A DNA stretch of 64,000 nucleotides from NCBI RefSeq assembly GCF_040222955.1, contig NZ_JAVKCA010000007.1:558001-622000 (forward strand), in the 5' to 3' direction. Origin of the DNA: Marinoscillum sp040222955 (GTDB taxonomy: Bacteria; Bacteroidota; Bacteroidia; Cytophagales; Cyclobacteriaceae). A program made the position numbers and the translations under genes. Shown here in pieces: positions 8,731 through 17,725 of the stretch (position 1 is its first letter; each line of letters starts with the position of its first letter). Below the pieces are notes generated by a model. That model was given only the letters and a program-made list of their open reading frames with translations, did no database searches and was not told the origin of the DNA.

Positions 8731-11457
8731 TCAATAATCAGCACTTCGTCCACCCTGATCTATCAATTGGCGGAGGAAAGAGTTGAATCCTTCTTCCTGC
8801 AACAGATCTTCCATATTCATATGAAAGCGATACTTCCAATAATGTTGGGGATTAGCGGGCACATTGATACGTTCCTTTTCGGGTGTATCAGATCGCAAGG
8901 CACCATCCATGGCTACCAGGTCCTGAATGGGAAATATCGCCAGCATACTCGGAGAGTGCAGGTGCTGATTGATGACCTGATGGGCCACCCATGGCTCACA
9001 GAAGTAGGGGGCTTTGCCTTGCTGTCCCAAAATATGGTTATAAAACCGCTGGGTTTGTGTCTCGTCCTCTTGCCACCACTCCCTCAGGGTGGTCATATCG
9101 TGGCTTCCGGTGCTGGTTACACTGAGGTACGGCGTATCTGCCGGGTGCCAAAACTCCCTGTCGTCATTAGGCATTCGCTGAATGGCCAGACTCAATATTT
9201 GCAACTCACTCATCACCCCAGGCACACTGGCTGGGACCATACCCAAATCCTCGCCGCAGATAAGCATGTCTGTGGCCGCTTTGAGCATGGGCAGCTTGCG
9301 CATGGCACTTTCCCTCCAAAAATCATTGTGACGCTGATAGAAAAAATGAACATACAACTGATCCACCTTCTGCTGGGTATCATAATCCAGCTCTCCATAA
9401 GAGTAGGTGCTGTGCATTCCAATCCGGGGATTGAACGCCTGACCGTCTGAAAGCGGAGCTTCCAGAAACAGTACCTCACTGTGAAGTCTGTAAAGGCTGT
9501 TTCTGATCCAGATGTTAAAATCCGTGCTCTCAGAATCTTTTTTCACCAATTCATCAAAGTGTGCTTTAATTTTTCTTTGAGTATCAAAAGGCTCTTTCAG
9601 CGCATAGCATCCGGCCTTGTATTCATGGAGGTACTCTTCCAGCACTAAATCAGCGTAGTTCCCAAAAATATCATAGATCATGTGTCGCCTGATGTAAGGA
9701 CGACAAAAGCGATCATAATCAAAATGGATTCCTCTCTCCCTGAACTCATTCAAGTGCACCGGAAGCGCCGGATTAAACCTTCCCAACAACCCCTCCACAT
9801 GTTCCCATGGAATTTCCCAAATCCTGAAAAATCCAAGAATGTGATCAATGCGGAATACGTCAAAATATTCAGACATTTTCACCATGCGATCTCGCCACCA
9901 GTGATAGTCATCCTTGGCCATTTCCTCCCAATTGTAAGTGGGGAAACCCCAGTTTTGACCTGAAATAGAAAAATCATCAGGTGGTGCCCCGGCCTGGGTG
10001 TCCATGTTAAACAGGTGCGGCAGCCTCCAGGCATCTACGGAGTTTCTGTATATGCCAATAGGAATGTCCCCCTTCAGCACCACACCCTGAGATCGGGCAT
10101 AGGCCGTTGCTTCTTTGAGCTGCTTGTCCAGGTGATACTGGATATAATAATGAATGGCCACATCCATGTAGTGCTTTTGTGTGGGTGCCACGAAAGCTTC
10201 CAACTCATCGCCGCTCATCTCAGCACAGCCACCCCACTGGGTGAAGTCCGGGGTGCCATGTTTATCACGCAGATAACTAAACGCAGCATAATCCGGCAGC
10301 CAGTTTTCATTGCTTTTGAAAAACTCCTTAAACTCTTTACTCTTCAAAAAAGCTGCACCATGCTCTTCGAAGCTCTGTTTGAAGAACCGGGTTTTCAATG
10401 CCATCACTCCTTCATAGTCTACCTCAGGTAGCGCATTCAGTCGTCCGCCCTCTTTGTCGATTTCCGACTGTACCTTCTTGTCTTTTAGCTTCCCCATTGA
10501 CCGGAGGTTGGCATAAATCGGATGAAGCGCCTCCACGGAGATTGCTGCGTATGGGTAAGAGTCTACCCAGGTATGAGTAGCCACCGTATCATTCACAGGC
10601 AGAATCTGCACCACTTTCAAGCCGGTCTTCACTGACCAGTCCACCAGCTTCTTGATGTCAGTAAACTCCCCCACTCCCGAACCTTCCCTGGATCTGAGCG
10701 AAAAAACCGGAATGGCCACTCCGGCGGTTTTCCAGTTACCCACCGGGTAATGGAAAAACTCTTCAGAATGTACAATAAGCTTGGACTCATCTGATAATGT
10801 ATACAGCGGGAAATATCTGTTATCACCACCTTCCCAGGTGACCACCCTACCTTCTTTGTGGCTGTAGATGACAAATTTGTATTCAAAAGGCACCTCTTTG
10901 GAAGAGGTTGGAATGTCCACCTTCCAAACCGGAAAATCCTCATCACTCATCAAAACTGCTTTGGACTCATCCCAGACCCCAAGGGATCTGGTGCTCCCCA
11001 CCACAGCCATTTGATAATCCCTGCCGATACGGGGAGCCCGCAATTGTATGCGAACAAAATGTGCCGATGACTTTAAATCCACCTTATGTTTCACTGCCTT
11101 ACCCCGTGCAAAGAATGCCTTAGCGAAGGGTGCTGTATAAAGCGAGTTCTCAAAGGCATGCTGTGGTCTCCAGTAATCACGCAAATGAATTTTACCAAAG
11201 TGCTTGTTGACCTGCAACTTTCGCTCCTCACCAAACTCATGATACTCCTGACCACCGTCTTCATCTCTGAGGAAGTAGTGATATGTGAAATCACCGGGAG
11301 ATTTCAACTCCACCTCTGCAGTCCACAAGTCCCCTGAGGATGGTTTCATCTTCACGGCCTGACTCACGTCTCCTTTTCCCAGCTCCTTAGCTGATCCTGT
11401 CACATATACATTCTGACCCCATTGGGTTCTATAACCCACTACAAATTTCAGCTTCAT
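8731..11457 (-). CDS. malQ: 4-alpha-glucanotransferase, DPE2-like with two CBM20
   Basis: This 908-residue GH77 enzyme transfers alpha-1,4-glucan segments between maltodextrins and releases glucose. Residues ~1-110 and ~125-240 are two CBM20 starch-binding modules (VVGYRTQWGQNVYVTGSAKELG with ...FTYHYFLRD, and QMAVVGSTRSLGVWDESKAV with ...PFEYKFVI). The GH77 barrel follows, with an insertion. Catalytic residues are readable: nucleophile Asp538 in FRIDHILG, acid/base Glu736 in ICGEDLGMV, and Asp787 in TGSHDMTTLREWW. This double-CBM20 layout is that of plant DPE2-type amylomaltase rather than the ~500-residue bacterial MalQ. No signal peptide is present, so it is cytoplasmic. Its ATG overlaps the stop of the sugar transporter gene by ATGA, indicating coupled import and conversion of maltose or maltodextrin. 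Confidence 0.93.
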   Translation of the reverse strand: MKLKFVVGYRTQWGQNVYVTGSAKELGKGDVSQAVKMKPSSGDLWTAEVELKSPGDFTYHYFLRDEDGGQEYHEFGEERKLQVNKHFGKIHLRDYWRPQHAFENSLYTAPFAKAFFARGKAVKHKVDLKSSAHFVRIQLRAPRIGRDYQMAVVGSTRSLGVWDESKAVLMSDEDFPVWKVDIPTSSKEVPFEYKFVIYSHKEGRVVTWEGGDNRYFPLYTLSDESKLIVHSEEFFHYPVGNWKTAGVAIPVFSLRSREGSGVGEFTDIKKLVDWSVKTGLKVVQILPVNDTVATHTWVDSYPYAAISVEALHPIYANLRSMGKLKDKKVQSEIDKEGGRLNALPEVDYEGVMALKTRFFKQSFEEHGAAFLKSKEFKEFFKSNENWLPDYAAFSYLRDKHGTPDFTQWGGCAEMSGDELEAFVAPTQKHYMDVAIHYYIQYHLDKQLKEATAYARSQGVVLKGDIPIGIYRNSVDAWRLPHLFNMDTQAGAPPDDFSISGQNWGFPTYNWEEMAKDDYHWWRDRMVKMSEYFDVFRIDHILGFFRIWEIPWEHVEGLLGRFNPALPVHLNEFRERGIHFDYDRFCRPYIRRHMIYDIFGNYADLVLEEYLHEYKAGCYALKEPFDTQRKIKAHFDELVKKDSESTDFNIWIRNSLYRLHSEVLFLEAPLSDGQAFNPRIGMHSTYSYGELDYDTQQKVDQLYVHFFYQRHNDFWRESAMRKLPMLKAATDMLICGEDLGMVPASVPGVMSELQILSLAIQRMPNDDREFWHPADTPYLSVTSTGSHDMTTLREWWQEDETQTQRFYNHILGQQGKAPYFCEPWVAHQVINQHLHSPSMLAIFPIQDLVAMDGALRSDTPEKERINVPANPQHYWKYRFHMNMEDLLQEEGFNSFLRQLIDQGGRSADY

Positions 11458-12785
11458 GCTACTACCTCGTCTTTATCGTCTACAAAATTTACTGTCAGAG
11501 CTGCGATGAGCAGACACCCCCCCGCGATAATGAGCGCGAAAATAGCCTGAGAATCAAACAACCTCTTAATGATCGGGCCGCCAATTATGCCATTGACAAT
11601 CTGCGGCATCACAATGAAAAAATTAAAAATCCCCATATAGATCCCCATTTTCCCGCCGGGAATGGCTCCAGCAAGAATGGCGTAAGGCATGGAGAGAATA
11701 CTGGCCCAGGCCAATCCCACAAAGGCCATGGCCACCAAAGTGACCGGTTGAGTGGGGAAGAAATAAATAGAAAGTAATCCAAGTCCACCCAATGCCAACG
11801 CTATGGCATGGGTTCTCTTTCGTCCCACCCTGGCGGCGATGGCAGGAAGTAACAGTGCTACCAGAGCGGATACCGCATTGTATACGGTAAACATCACTCC
11901 TACCCAGTTTCCTGCGTCATTATAAGCCACTGAGGAAGAATCCTCCGCACCTGCCCCGTATACATGTTGTGCAATAGCGGGCGTGCAAAACACCCACATG
12001 GAAAAAAGCCCAAACCAACTAAAAAACTGAACCAGCCCCAGCTGTTTCATGGTTTTGGGCATAGCGGCAAAATCTTTAAAAATATCCAGAATGCTTCCCT
12101 TCTCTTGAGACTCTTCCTGACCATTGTAGGCCGCGTACTCCTTTGGAGGATATTCCTTAGTCTTAGCCAGTGTCCATAAAATGGTGGCAATAAAAACAAC
12201 TGCTCCAAAATAAAAGCTGAAAATCACATTATCCGGCACGGTACCGGCCGGAGCTACTTTAGAGACGCCTACCCATTCTGCCAGCATGTATGGAAGGAAT
12301 GACCCCACCACAGCGCCCAGCCCAATGAGGGAGGCCTGAACCGAAAAGCCCTGTGTGCGCTGCTCGGTAGGCAACATATCACCCACCAGGGCCCTGAATG
12401 GTTCCATTGAGATATTGATGGAGGCATCCATGATCATCAGCATACCCGCTCCCACAAACATCGGTGGTATAAATGAAGCCAGTGCGCCTGAGTTGGGCAT
12501 GAGGCACAGGGCGATGGATGCCAGGATGGCTCCTGCGAGGAAATAAGGTTTCCTTCGACCCATTCTGTTCCAGGTACGATCACTATAATGACCGATGATC
12601 GGCTGGACAATAAGTCCTGTGACCGGTGCGGCCAGCCAAAACCATGACAAGTGCTCCACATCCGCTCCAAAATTCTGGAGGATTCTGCTCGCGTTGGCAT
12701 TTTGCAATGCAAACCCAAACTGTATCCCCAAAAAGCCCATGCTCATGTTCCAAATTTGAGCTGTACTAAGGCCTGGCTTCTTCAT
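11454..12785 (-). CDS. MFS sugar transporter, SLC45/GPH-like
   Basis: The 443-residue polytopic inner-membrane protein has about 12 hydrophobic segments. The N-terminal half has GLIVQPIIGHYSDRTWNRMGRRKPY, i.e. the D-x-x-W-x-x-x-GRR-x-P loop between helices 2 and 3 shared by SLC45/sucrose-type and related MFS proteins. It also has the QNANASRILQNFGAD segment of that group. The C-terminal half contains the related loop AARVGRKRTH. It probably imports a disaccharide or maltodextrin by proton symport. The glucanotransferase gene starts inside its stop codon, supporting maltose or maltodextrin as substrate (inference). It is transcribed divergently from the aldolase gene. Confidence 0.85.
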   Translation of the reverse strand: MKKPGLSTAQIWNMSMGFLGIQFGFALQNANASRILQNFGADVEHLSWFWLAAPVTGLIVQPIIGHYSDRTWNRMGRRKPYFLAGAILASIALCLMPNSGALASFIPPMFVGAGMLMIMDASINISMEPFRALVGDMLPTEQRTQGFSVQASLIGLGAVVGSFLPYMLAEWVGVSKVAPAGTVPDNVIFSFYFGAVVFIATILWTLAKTKEYPPKEYAAYNGQEESQEKGSILDIFKDFAAMPKTMKQLGLVQFFSWFGLFSMWVFCTPAIAQHVYGAGAEDSSSVAYNDAGNWVGVMFTVYNAVSALVALLLPAIAARVGRKRTHAIALALGGLGLLSIYFFPTQPVTLVAMAFVGLAWASILSMPYAILAGAIPGGKMGIYMGIFNFFIVMPQIVNGIIGGPIIKRLFDSQAIFALIIAGGCLLIAALTVNFVDDKDEVVA

Positions 12786-12909
12786 ATTTTTCTCTCTTTT
12801 ATTTTTTCCTAAAAACCGGAATTTTTTTGATCTGAAGACTGCCGCGGAGAATATCTCTTGAAAAATGTCAAAAACTTCTCAAAACTCTCCATCATAGGAT
12901 TAAGAGATA

Positions 12910-12919
12910 CAAACGATTG
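12910..12919. promoter_or_regulatory. Possible LacI-family operator
   Basis: The decamer CAAACGATTG is a near-palindrome around a central CG (one mismatched pair). It resembles half-sites of LacI-family operators such as those regulating maltose and starch genes. It lies 125 bases upstream of the transporter start and about 190 bases upstream of the aldolase. Only one copy is seen, so this could be chance. Confidence 0.25.
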
Positions 12920-13038
12920 CAAGCTCCCGATTCCAAGATTATCTTGCGTAATCTTCAAAAAACGGCCTTTTCACGGCTTTAAAATAGAAAATTCCCAATA
13001 ATTAACAGGCTCTGATACAAGAATTTAAAAGGTAGCCA

Positions 13039-13066
13039 TTGGTATCCCACGAACGACTTATATTTG
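13039..13066 (+). promoter_or_regulatory. Bacteroidota-type promoter of aldolase gene
   Basis: TATATTTG at 13059-13066 fits the -7 consensus TAnnTTTG. A TTG at 13039-13041 gives a -33-like element with a 17-base spacer, slightly shorter than the usual 19-21. The predicted start of transcription would lie about 25 bases before the ATG at 13099. Confidence 0.5.
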
Positions 13067-13098
13067 CCACTAATTAAAAGCAACCTAAATACTTACTT

Positions 13099-14163
13099 AT
13101 GAAATTCAGACCTGGTGTACTTACTGGAAAAGAGGCAACAGACCTTCTTAACTATGCTAATGAAAATGGATTTGCACTGCCTGCTGTGAATACCATCGGC
13201 ACCAACACGATCAACGCAGTACTGGAAGCAGCACGTGAGGTGAATTCTCCAGTGATTGTTCAGTTTTCCAATGGCGGAGCTGCATTCATTGCCGGTAAAG
13301 GCTTGAGCAATGATAACCAGGCAGCAGCGGTGGCTGGTGCGGTAGCTGGTGCAAAGCACGTACATCAAATGGCAGAAAAATATGGTGTTTCTGTCATCCT
13401 CCACACCGACCATGCAGCACGCAAACTCCTTCCCTGGGTAGATGGCATGCTCGATGCGAACGAAAAGCACTTTGCTGAAACAGGTTCTCCACTTTTTAGC
13501 TCCCACATGATCGATCTTTCTGAGGAGCCCTTAGAAGAAAACATCGGCACTTGTAAGAAATACTTTGAGCGCATGGCCAAAATGGACATGATTTTGGAAA
13601 TAGAACTGGGAGTAACCGGTGGTGAAGAAGATGGAGTAGACAATACTGACATTGACAACAGCCGACTCTATACCCAACCGGAAGAAGTGGCTTACTGCTA
13701 CGAGCAGCTAATGGAAATCAGCCCTAACTTCACCATTGCCGCAGCGTTTGGTAATGTGCATGGTGTCTATAAGCCGGGTAATGTAAAGCTTACACCAAAA
13801 ATCCTTAAAAACTCTCAGGATTACATTCAGGAGAAATTTGGCACAGGTAAAAACCCTGTCAACTTTGTATTCCATGGTGGATCAGGATCTACCAGGGAGG
13901 AAATCAGAGAGGCTATCTCTTACGGAGCCATCAAGATGAATCTGGACACTGACTTGCAGTGGGCATTCTGGGACGGAATCAAGAATTACTACCAGGCCAA
14001 AGAAGGATATCTTCAGGAGCAGATCGGTAACCCTGATGGGGATGACGTGCCAAACAAGAAGCACTATGACCCAAGGGTATGGCTGAGAGAAGCTGAAAAA
14101 AGCTTTATCACCAGATTGAAAGTGTCGTTTGAAGATTTGAACAATATCAATCAAAACGCATAA
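13099..14163 (+). CDS. fbaA: Fructose-bisphosphate aldolase, class II
   Basis: The 354-residue class II aldolase cleaves fructose 1,6-bisphosphate to DHAP and glyceraldehyde 3-phosphate in glycolysis, or the reverse in gluconeogenesis. The sequence aligns by eye with E. coli FbaA (359 residues) at a constant offset of five: Asp104 and His105 in HTDHAARK correspond to the catalytic Asp109 and zinc ligand His110, His221 in GNVHGVYKPGN to His226, and His259 in FHGGSGS to His264. It is cytoplasmic. The gene is monocistronic by structure: its own upstream promoter element and a strong hairpin terminator 20 bases after the stop. It sits between the maltodextrin import/conversion genes and the secreted amylases. 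Confidence 0.96.
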   Translation: MKFRPGVLTGKEATDLLNYANENGFALPAVNTIGTNTINAVLEAAREVNSPVIVQFSNGGAAFIAGKGLSNDNQAAAVAGAVAGAKHVHQMAEKYGVSVILHTDHAARKLLPWVDGMLDANEKHFAETGSPLFSSHMIDLSEEPLEENIGTCKKYFERMAKMDMILEIELGVTGGEEDGVDNTDIDNSRLYTQPEEVAYCYEQLMEISPNFTIAAAFGNVHGVYKPGNVKLTPKILKNSQDYIQEKFGTGKNPVNFVFHGGSGSTREEIREAISYGAIKMNLDTDLQWAFWDGIKNYYQAKEGYLQEQIGNPDGDDVPNKKHYDPRVWLREAEKSFITRLKVSFEDLNNINQNA

Positions 14164-14182
14164 TCATCCGTAAAAACTAATG

Positions 14183-14211
14183 AAAAGCCATCCTTGCGAT
14201 GGCTTTTCTGT
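14183..14211 (+). terminator. Rho-independent terminator after aldolase
   Basis: A perfect 10-bp stem, AAAAGCCATC (14183-14192) with GATGGCTTTT (14198-14207), surrounds a CTTGC loop. The T run is part of the stem and is followed by CTGTTTT. Confidence 0.88.
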
Positions 14212-14291
14212 TTTAAGGACTCCGGAGAATCAAAAACCGGTTACTTCGGGCGCTACTAAATAAATCAATCGAAAACACCTATTTTAGACCC

Positions 14292-16115
14292 ATGAAAACA
14301 CCCCTGTTAACCCTGATTTTGATCGTCTGCATGTTAGCTTGCAGCACCAAAGAATACAACTACAAAGGCGTGCATCCGATGAAAAAAAGCGATGAAAGAA
14401 TGGTTCTGTATCAGATGTTTACCCGTCTGTTTGGTAATACCAATACCACCAACAAGCCCTGGGGCACTTTAGAAGAAAATGGGGTGGGTAAATTCAAAGA
14501 CATTAATACAAAAGCCCTCGATGAAATCAAGAAAATGGGATTTACACACATGTGGTATACAGGTGTGATCGAACATGGGGTTCTCACAGATTATACTTCC
14601 TTTGGCATCCCGCTGGATGATGCGGATGTGGTGAAAGGCCGTGCGGGTTCACCGTATGCCATTAAAGACTATTATGATGTGAATCCGGACCTGGCCGAGT
14701 CAGTACCAGACCGAATGCAGGAATTTGAAGCGCTGATCAGGAGAACCCATGCAGCCAACCTGAAGGTGATGATTGATTTTGTACCCAATCACGTGGCCCG
14801 GGCTTACCACTCCGATGCCAGACCCGAAGGCATCATCGATTTTGGAGAGGATGATGATACCACAAAATCGTTTGACCCCAATAACAACTTCTATTACCTT
14901 CCCGGTGAATCCTTCAAAGTGCCGGAAGGCTACCAGTCCCTTGGAGATAACGAATTCCCAACGAAGGATGGCCTGTTTGCGGAGAGGCCCGCTAAAGCAA
15001 CAGGAAATGATGTGTTTTCTGCAACACCCTCAGTATATGACTGGTTCGAAACGGTGAAACTCAACTATGGTGTGGACTATCAGAACAACCGCGCAACCCA
15101 CTTTGATACAGTGCCGGATACCTGGAGTAAGATGCGCGACATCCTCCTCTACTGGGCTGCCAAAGATGTAGATGGTTTCCGCTGCGATATGGCAGAAATG
15201 GTACCTGTAGAGTTCTGGCAGTGGGTAACCAAAGAAGTGAAAGACCAATATCCGAATGTGGTATTTCTGGCAGAAATCTACAACCCTCATGCCTATCGGC
15301 AGTACATCCAAACAGGGGGCTTTGACTACCTCTACGACAAAGTGGAAATGTATGACACACTGAAATACATCATACAAAATAAAATGACCACAGATGCCAT
15401 CACAGGTATTTGGCAGCGACAGGATGGGATCTGCCCCAACATGCTCAGGTTCCTTGAAAACCACGACGAACAGCGCATCGCATCGCCGGATTTTGCAGGC
15501 GATATGTGGAAGGGCATACCCATGATGGCCGCATCGGCCTTCATGCATACAGGTCCTGTGATGCTTTATTTTGGTCAGGAAGTGGGTGAACCCGGCCTGG
15601 GGGCTTCAGGGTTTGGTGGAGATGATGGCAGGACCACCATTTTTGATTACTGGGGTGTACCAGAGCATGTGAAATGGGTAAACAATGGAGCCTATGACGG
15701 GGGCCAATTATCAGAAGATCAGAAAGCCTTACGAGAGGAGTACATCGAAATCCTAAAAGCCTGCAATGACCTGGAGGCCATCCGAAAAGGTCAATTTTAT
15801 GACCTTCATTATTACAACCGCAACGACGATTACACCGGCTATAGTGATAAAGTCTATGCATTTGTCAGACATGCGGCAGGTGAAGTATTGCTTATTGTGA
15901 TCAATTTTGACGAAAATCCTCAAACGGCCAAGATAAAGATTCCGGCACCTGCCTGGGAAACATTTGGGGTCAACACTCCTTTAGCACAAATCAACGGACC
16001 AGTACAAATTAGCATTGAAGTGGCTTCCACGCTGGATTACACCAACGACACTGACCTGGTCATTAAGGTACCTGCTATGAACTATGCCATTTATCAGATA
16101 GAGGAAAAACAATAA
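14292..16115 (+). CDS. GH13 alpha-amylase family lipoprotein (first)
   Basis: The 607-residue GH13 enzyme is exported as a lipoprotein: the signal ends in CMLAC, and the STKE after the Cys resembles the K-acidic surface-export signal of Bacteroidota. The conserved GH13 regions are present: DFVPNH (region I), DGFRCDMAEM with nucleophile Asp299, FLAEIYNP with acid/base Glu328, and FLENHDEQR with Asp392. A beta-sandwich domain C closes the protein. It is predicted to hydrolyse alpha-1,4-glucans at the cell surface or in the periplasm; exact linkage and product cannot be read. Only one base separates its stop from the next GH13 gene, so the two are one operon. The long insert between regions I and II (residues ~175-250) is unlike its two neighbours. 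Confidence 0.9.
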   Translation: MKTPLLTLILIVCMLACSTKEYNYKGVHPMKKSDERMVLYQMFTRLFGNTNTTNKPWGTLEENGVGKFKDINTKALDEIKKMGFTHMWYTGVIEHGVLTDYTSFGIPLDDADVVKGRAGSPYAIKDYYDVNPDLAESVPDRMQEFEALIRRTHAANLKVMIDFVPNHVARAYHSDARPEGIIDFGEDDDTTKSFDPNNNFYYLPGESFKVPEGYQSLGDNEFPTKDGLFAERPAKATGNDVFSATPSVYDWFETVKLNYGVDYQNNRATHFDTVPDTWSKMRDILLYWAAKDVDGFRCDMAEMVPVEFWQWVTKEVKDQYPNVVFLAEIYNPHAYRQYIQTGGFDYLYDKVEMYDTLKYIIQNKMTTDAITGIWQRQDGICPNMLRFLENHDEQRIASPDFAGDMWKGIPMMAASAFMHTGPVMLYFGQEVGEPGLGASGFGGDDGRTTIFDYWGVPEHVKWVNNGAYDGGQLSEDQKALREEYIEILKACNDLEAIRKGQFYDLHYYNRNDDYTGYSDKVYAFVRHAAGEVLLIVINFDENPQTAKIKIPAPAWETFGVNTPLAQINGPVQISIEVASTLDYTNDTDLVIKVPAMNYAIYQIEEKQ

Positions 16116-16116
16116 C

Positions 16117-17718
16117 ATGAGGACGTATCTATGGTTATTCTCAATGGCCCTTATCACCCTTGCCTGTAGTCCGATGGAGAAAGAGTTGACAGAGACTTTA
16201 CCCAACCGCTGGCCACAGGCAGTGACTTACGAGATCTTTGTGCAGTCCTTTGCCGACAGTGACGGAGACGGAATCGGAGACATCAAAGGGATGACCTCAA
16301 AGCTGGACTACCTTCAGGGCCTCGGGGTGGAAGCCGTCTGGCTGATGCCCATCAACCCTTCCCCTTCCTATCACAAATATGACGTTTCCGACTACTATGG
16401 CATACATAGCGACTATGGCACCATAGAAGACTTTCAGGCTTTCCTTGAAGAAGCGCACAAACGAAACATCAAAGTCATCATCGATCTGGTGATCAATCAC
16501 TGCTCCAAACTTCACCCCTGGTTTCTGAATGCCCTAAAGGAAGATGGTGAATACAGAGACTATTTTGTGTGGGCAGATAAGGCTGGAATTGAGGCTGAAG
16601 GAAATCTGCTGAAAGCCAAAACCGGAGACAGTGATAACATCCACCAATGGAATGAAGTAACCGGGCAGGATGAGCTTTACTTTTCATTCTTCTGGAGTGG
16701 CATGCCAGATCTCAACTATGACAATCCCAGGCTGCGGGAGGAAATCTATCAGATAGGAAACTTCTGGCTGACCAAAATAGGTGTAGACGGATTTCGGCTG
16801 GATGCCGCCAAGCACATCTATCCGGACCATCGTGCAGCGGACAATCACGCCTTCTGGAAGGAATTTAAAACTAAAATGGAGGCCTTCAAACCCGATGTAT
16901 ACCTGGTGGGAGAAGTATGGGCAGACCTGCCCACTCAGGCACCATTTGCTCAGGGATTTAGTGCCCTCTTTAACTTCGATCTGGCCTTTTCCATCATGGA
17001 AACAGTGAAAAACGGCAAAGTAGTCAGCGCCACCATATACGAACACGCCTGGAAAGTCCTCGAGGAAGGCTCTCCGGTCGCACTTTTTAACCAAAGTGAG
17101 AAAGCATTTAAGCAATACAATCCCGATTTCATCAATACCACTTTTCTCACCAACCATGACCAGAATCGGGTCATGTCATTCTTCGGCAATCACGAAAAGA
17201 AAGCAAGACTCGCGGCTTCCATCCTGATGACACTGCCCGGAGCACCTTACATCTACTATGGAGAGGAGATTGGCATGCGCGGATTAAAACCTGACGAACT
17301 CATCAGAGAGCCCTTTCTTTGGGAAAGTAAAAATGACACGATGCGGACCCAATGGATGGAACCCACCTACAACACAGTGGATGTGATCTCTCCGCTAAGC
17401 GTTCAAATGAAGGACTCCGGATCAATCTACCATCATTATAAATCACTCATTCATTTCAGGAGAAAATCCCCCGTAATGACTTATGGAGCGGCGGAGCAGG
17501 TAGACCTGGCCAATGACGAGCTACTGGCATTTACCAGGTCCTATGACGGTGATACGCTGCTGGTGGCTCACAACCTGAGCAGCCGGGTGAAGCGCATTCG
17601 CCAACTGGAACCCTACTCCCAGATACTTTTTACCACTTCCAAAAAGGTAAGACAAACTGAGGATGTTTTAGCTTTGCCCCCATACCAAACAATCATTTTA
17701 TCAAAACCCCAAAAATAA
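16117..17718 (+). CDS. GH13 alpha-amylase family lipoprotein (second)
   Basis: This 533-residue GH13 lipoprotein has a signal peptide with an ITLAC lipobox. A calcium-binding-like loop DSDGDGIGDIKG near the N-terminus is typical of amylases and oligo-1,6-glucosidase relatives. Catalytic set: Asp229 in DGFRLDAAKH, Glu266 in VGEVWAD, Asp348 in TNHDQNR; region I is DLVINH. It starts one base after the stop of the first GH13 lipoprotein and ends 7 bases before the 3-hydroxyacyl-CoA dehydrogenase gene. It is more similar in motif wording to the T9SS amylase at 18803 than to its immediate neighbour. It probably converts malto-oligosaccharides in the periplasm or at the surface; substrate length is inference. 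Confidence 0.92.
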   Translation: MRTYLWLFSMALITLACSPMEKELTETLPNRWPQAVTYEIFVQSFADSDGDGIGDIKGMTSKLDYLQGLGVEAVWLMPINPSPSYHKYDVSDYYGIHSDYGTIEDFQAFLEEAHKRNIKVIIDLVINHCSKLHPWFLNALKEDGEYRDYFVWADKAGIEAEGNLLKAKTGDSDNIHQWNEVTGQDELYFSFFWSGMPDLNYDNPRLREEIYQIGNFWLTKIGVDGFRLDAAKHIYPDHRAADNHAFWKEFKTKMEAFKPDVYLVGEVWADLPTQAPFAQGFSALFNFDLAFSIMETVKNGKVVSATIYEHAWKVLEEGSPVALFNQSEKAFKQYNPDFINTTFLTNHDQNRVMSFFGNHEKKARLAASILMTLPGAPYIYYGEEIGMRGLKPDELIREPFLWESKNDTMRTQWMEPTYNTVDVISPLSVQMKDSGSIYHHYKSLIHFRRKSPVMTYGAAEQVDLANDELLAFTRSYDGDTLLVAHNLSSRVKRIRQLEPYSQILFTTSKKVRQTEDVLALPPYQTIILSKPQK

Positions 17719-17725
17719 TTTTTCA

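Larger units (their letters stand above)
12786..13098. other. Divergent intergenic region, maltose transporter / aldolase
   Basis: These 313 bases lie between two divergently transcribed genes and contain no credible reading frame. They are A+T-rich near both starts. A Bacteroidota-type -7 element faces the aldolase gene (13059-13066), and a near-palindromic LacI-operator-like decamer lies at 12910-12919. No clear TAnnTTTG element was found for the minus-strand transporter gene. Confidence 0.6.

Noticed and set aside
8716..9450. 244-codon plus-strand frame over the end of malQ
   Set aside because: It is antisense to conserved GH77 residues including Glu736 and Asp787; the coding evidence favours malQ.
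15030..15548. 172-codon minus-strand frame in the first GH13 gene
   Set aside because: It is antisense to the GH13 catalytic core; no domain is visible.
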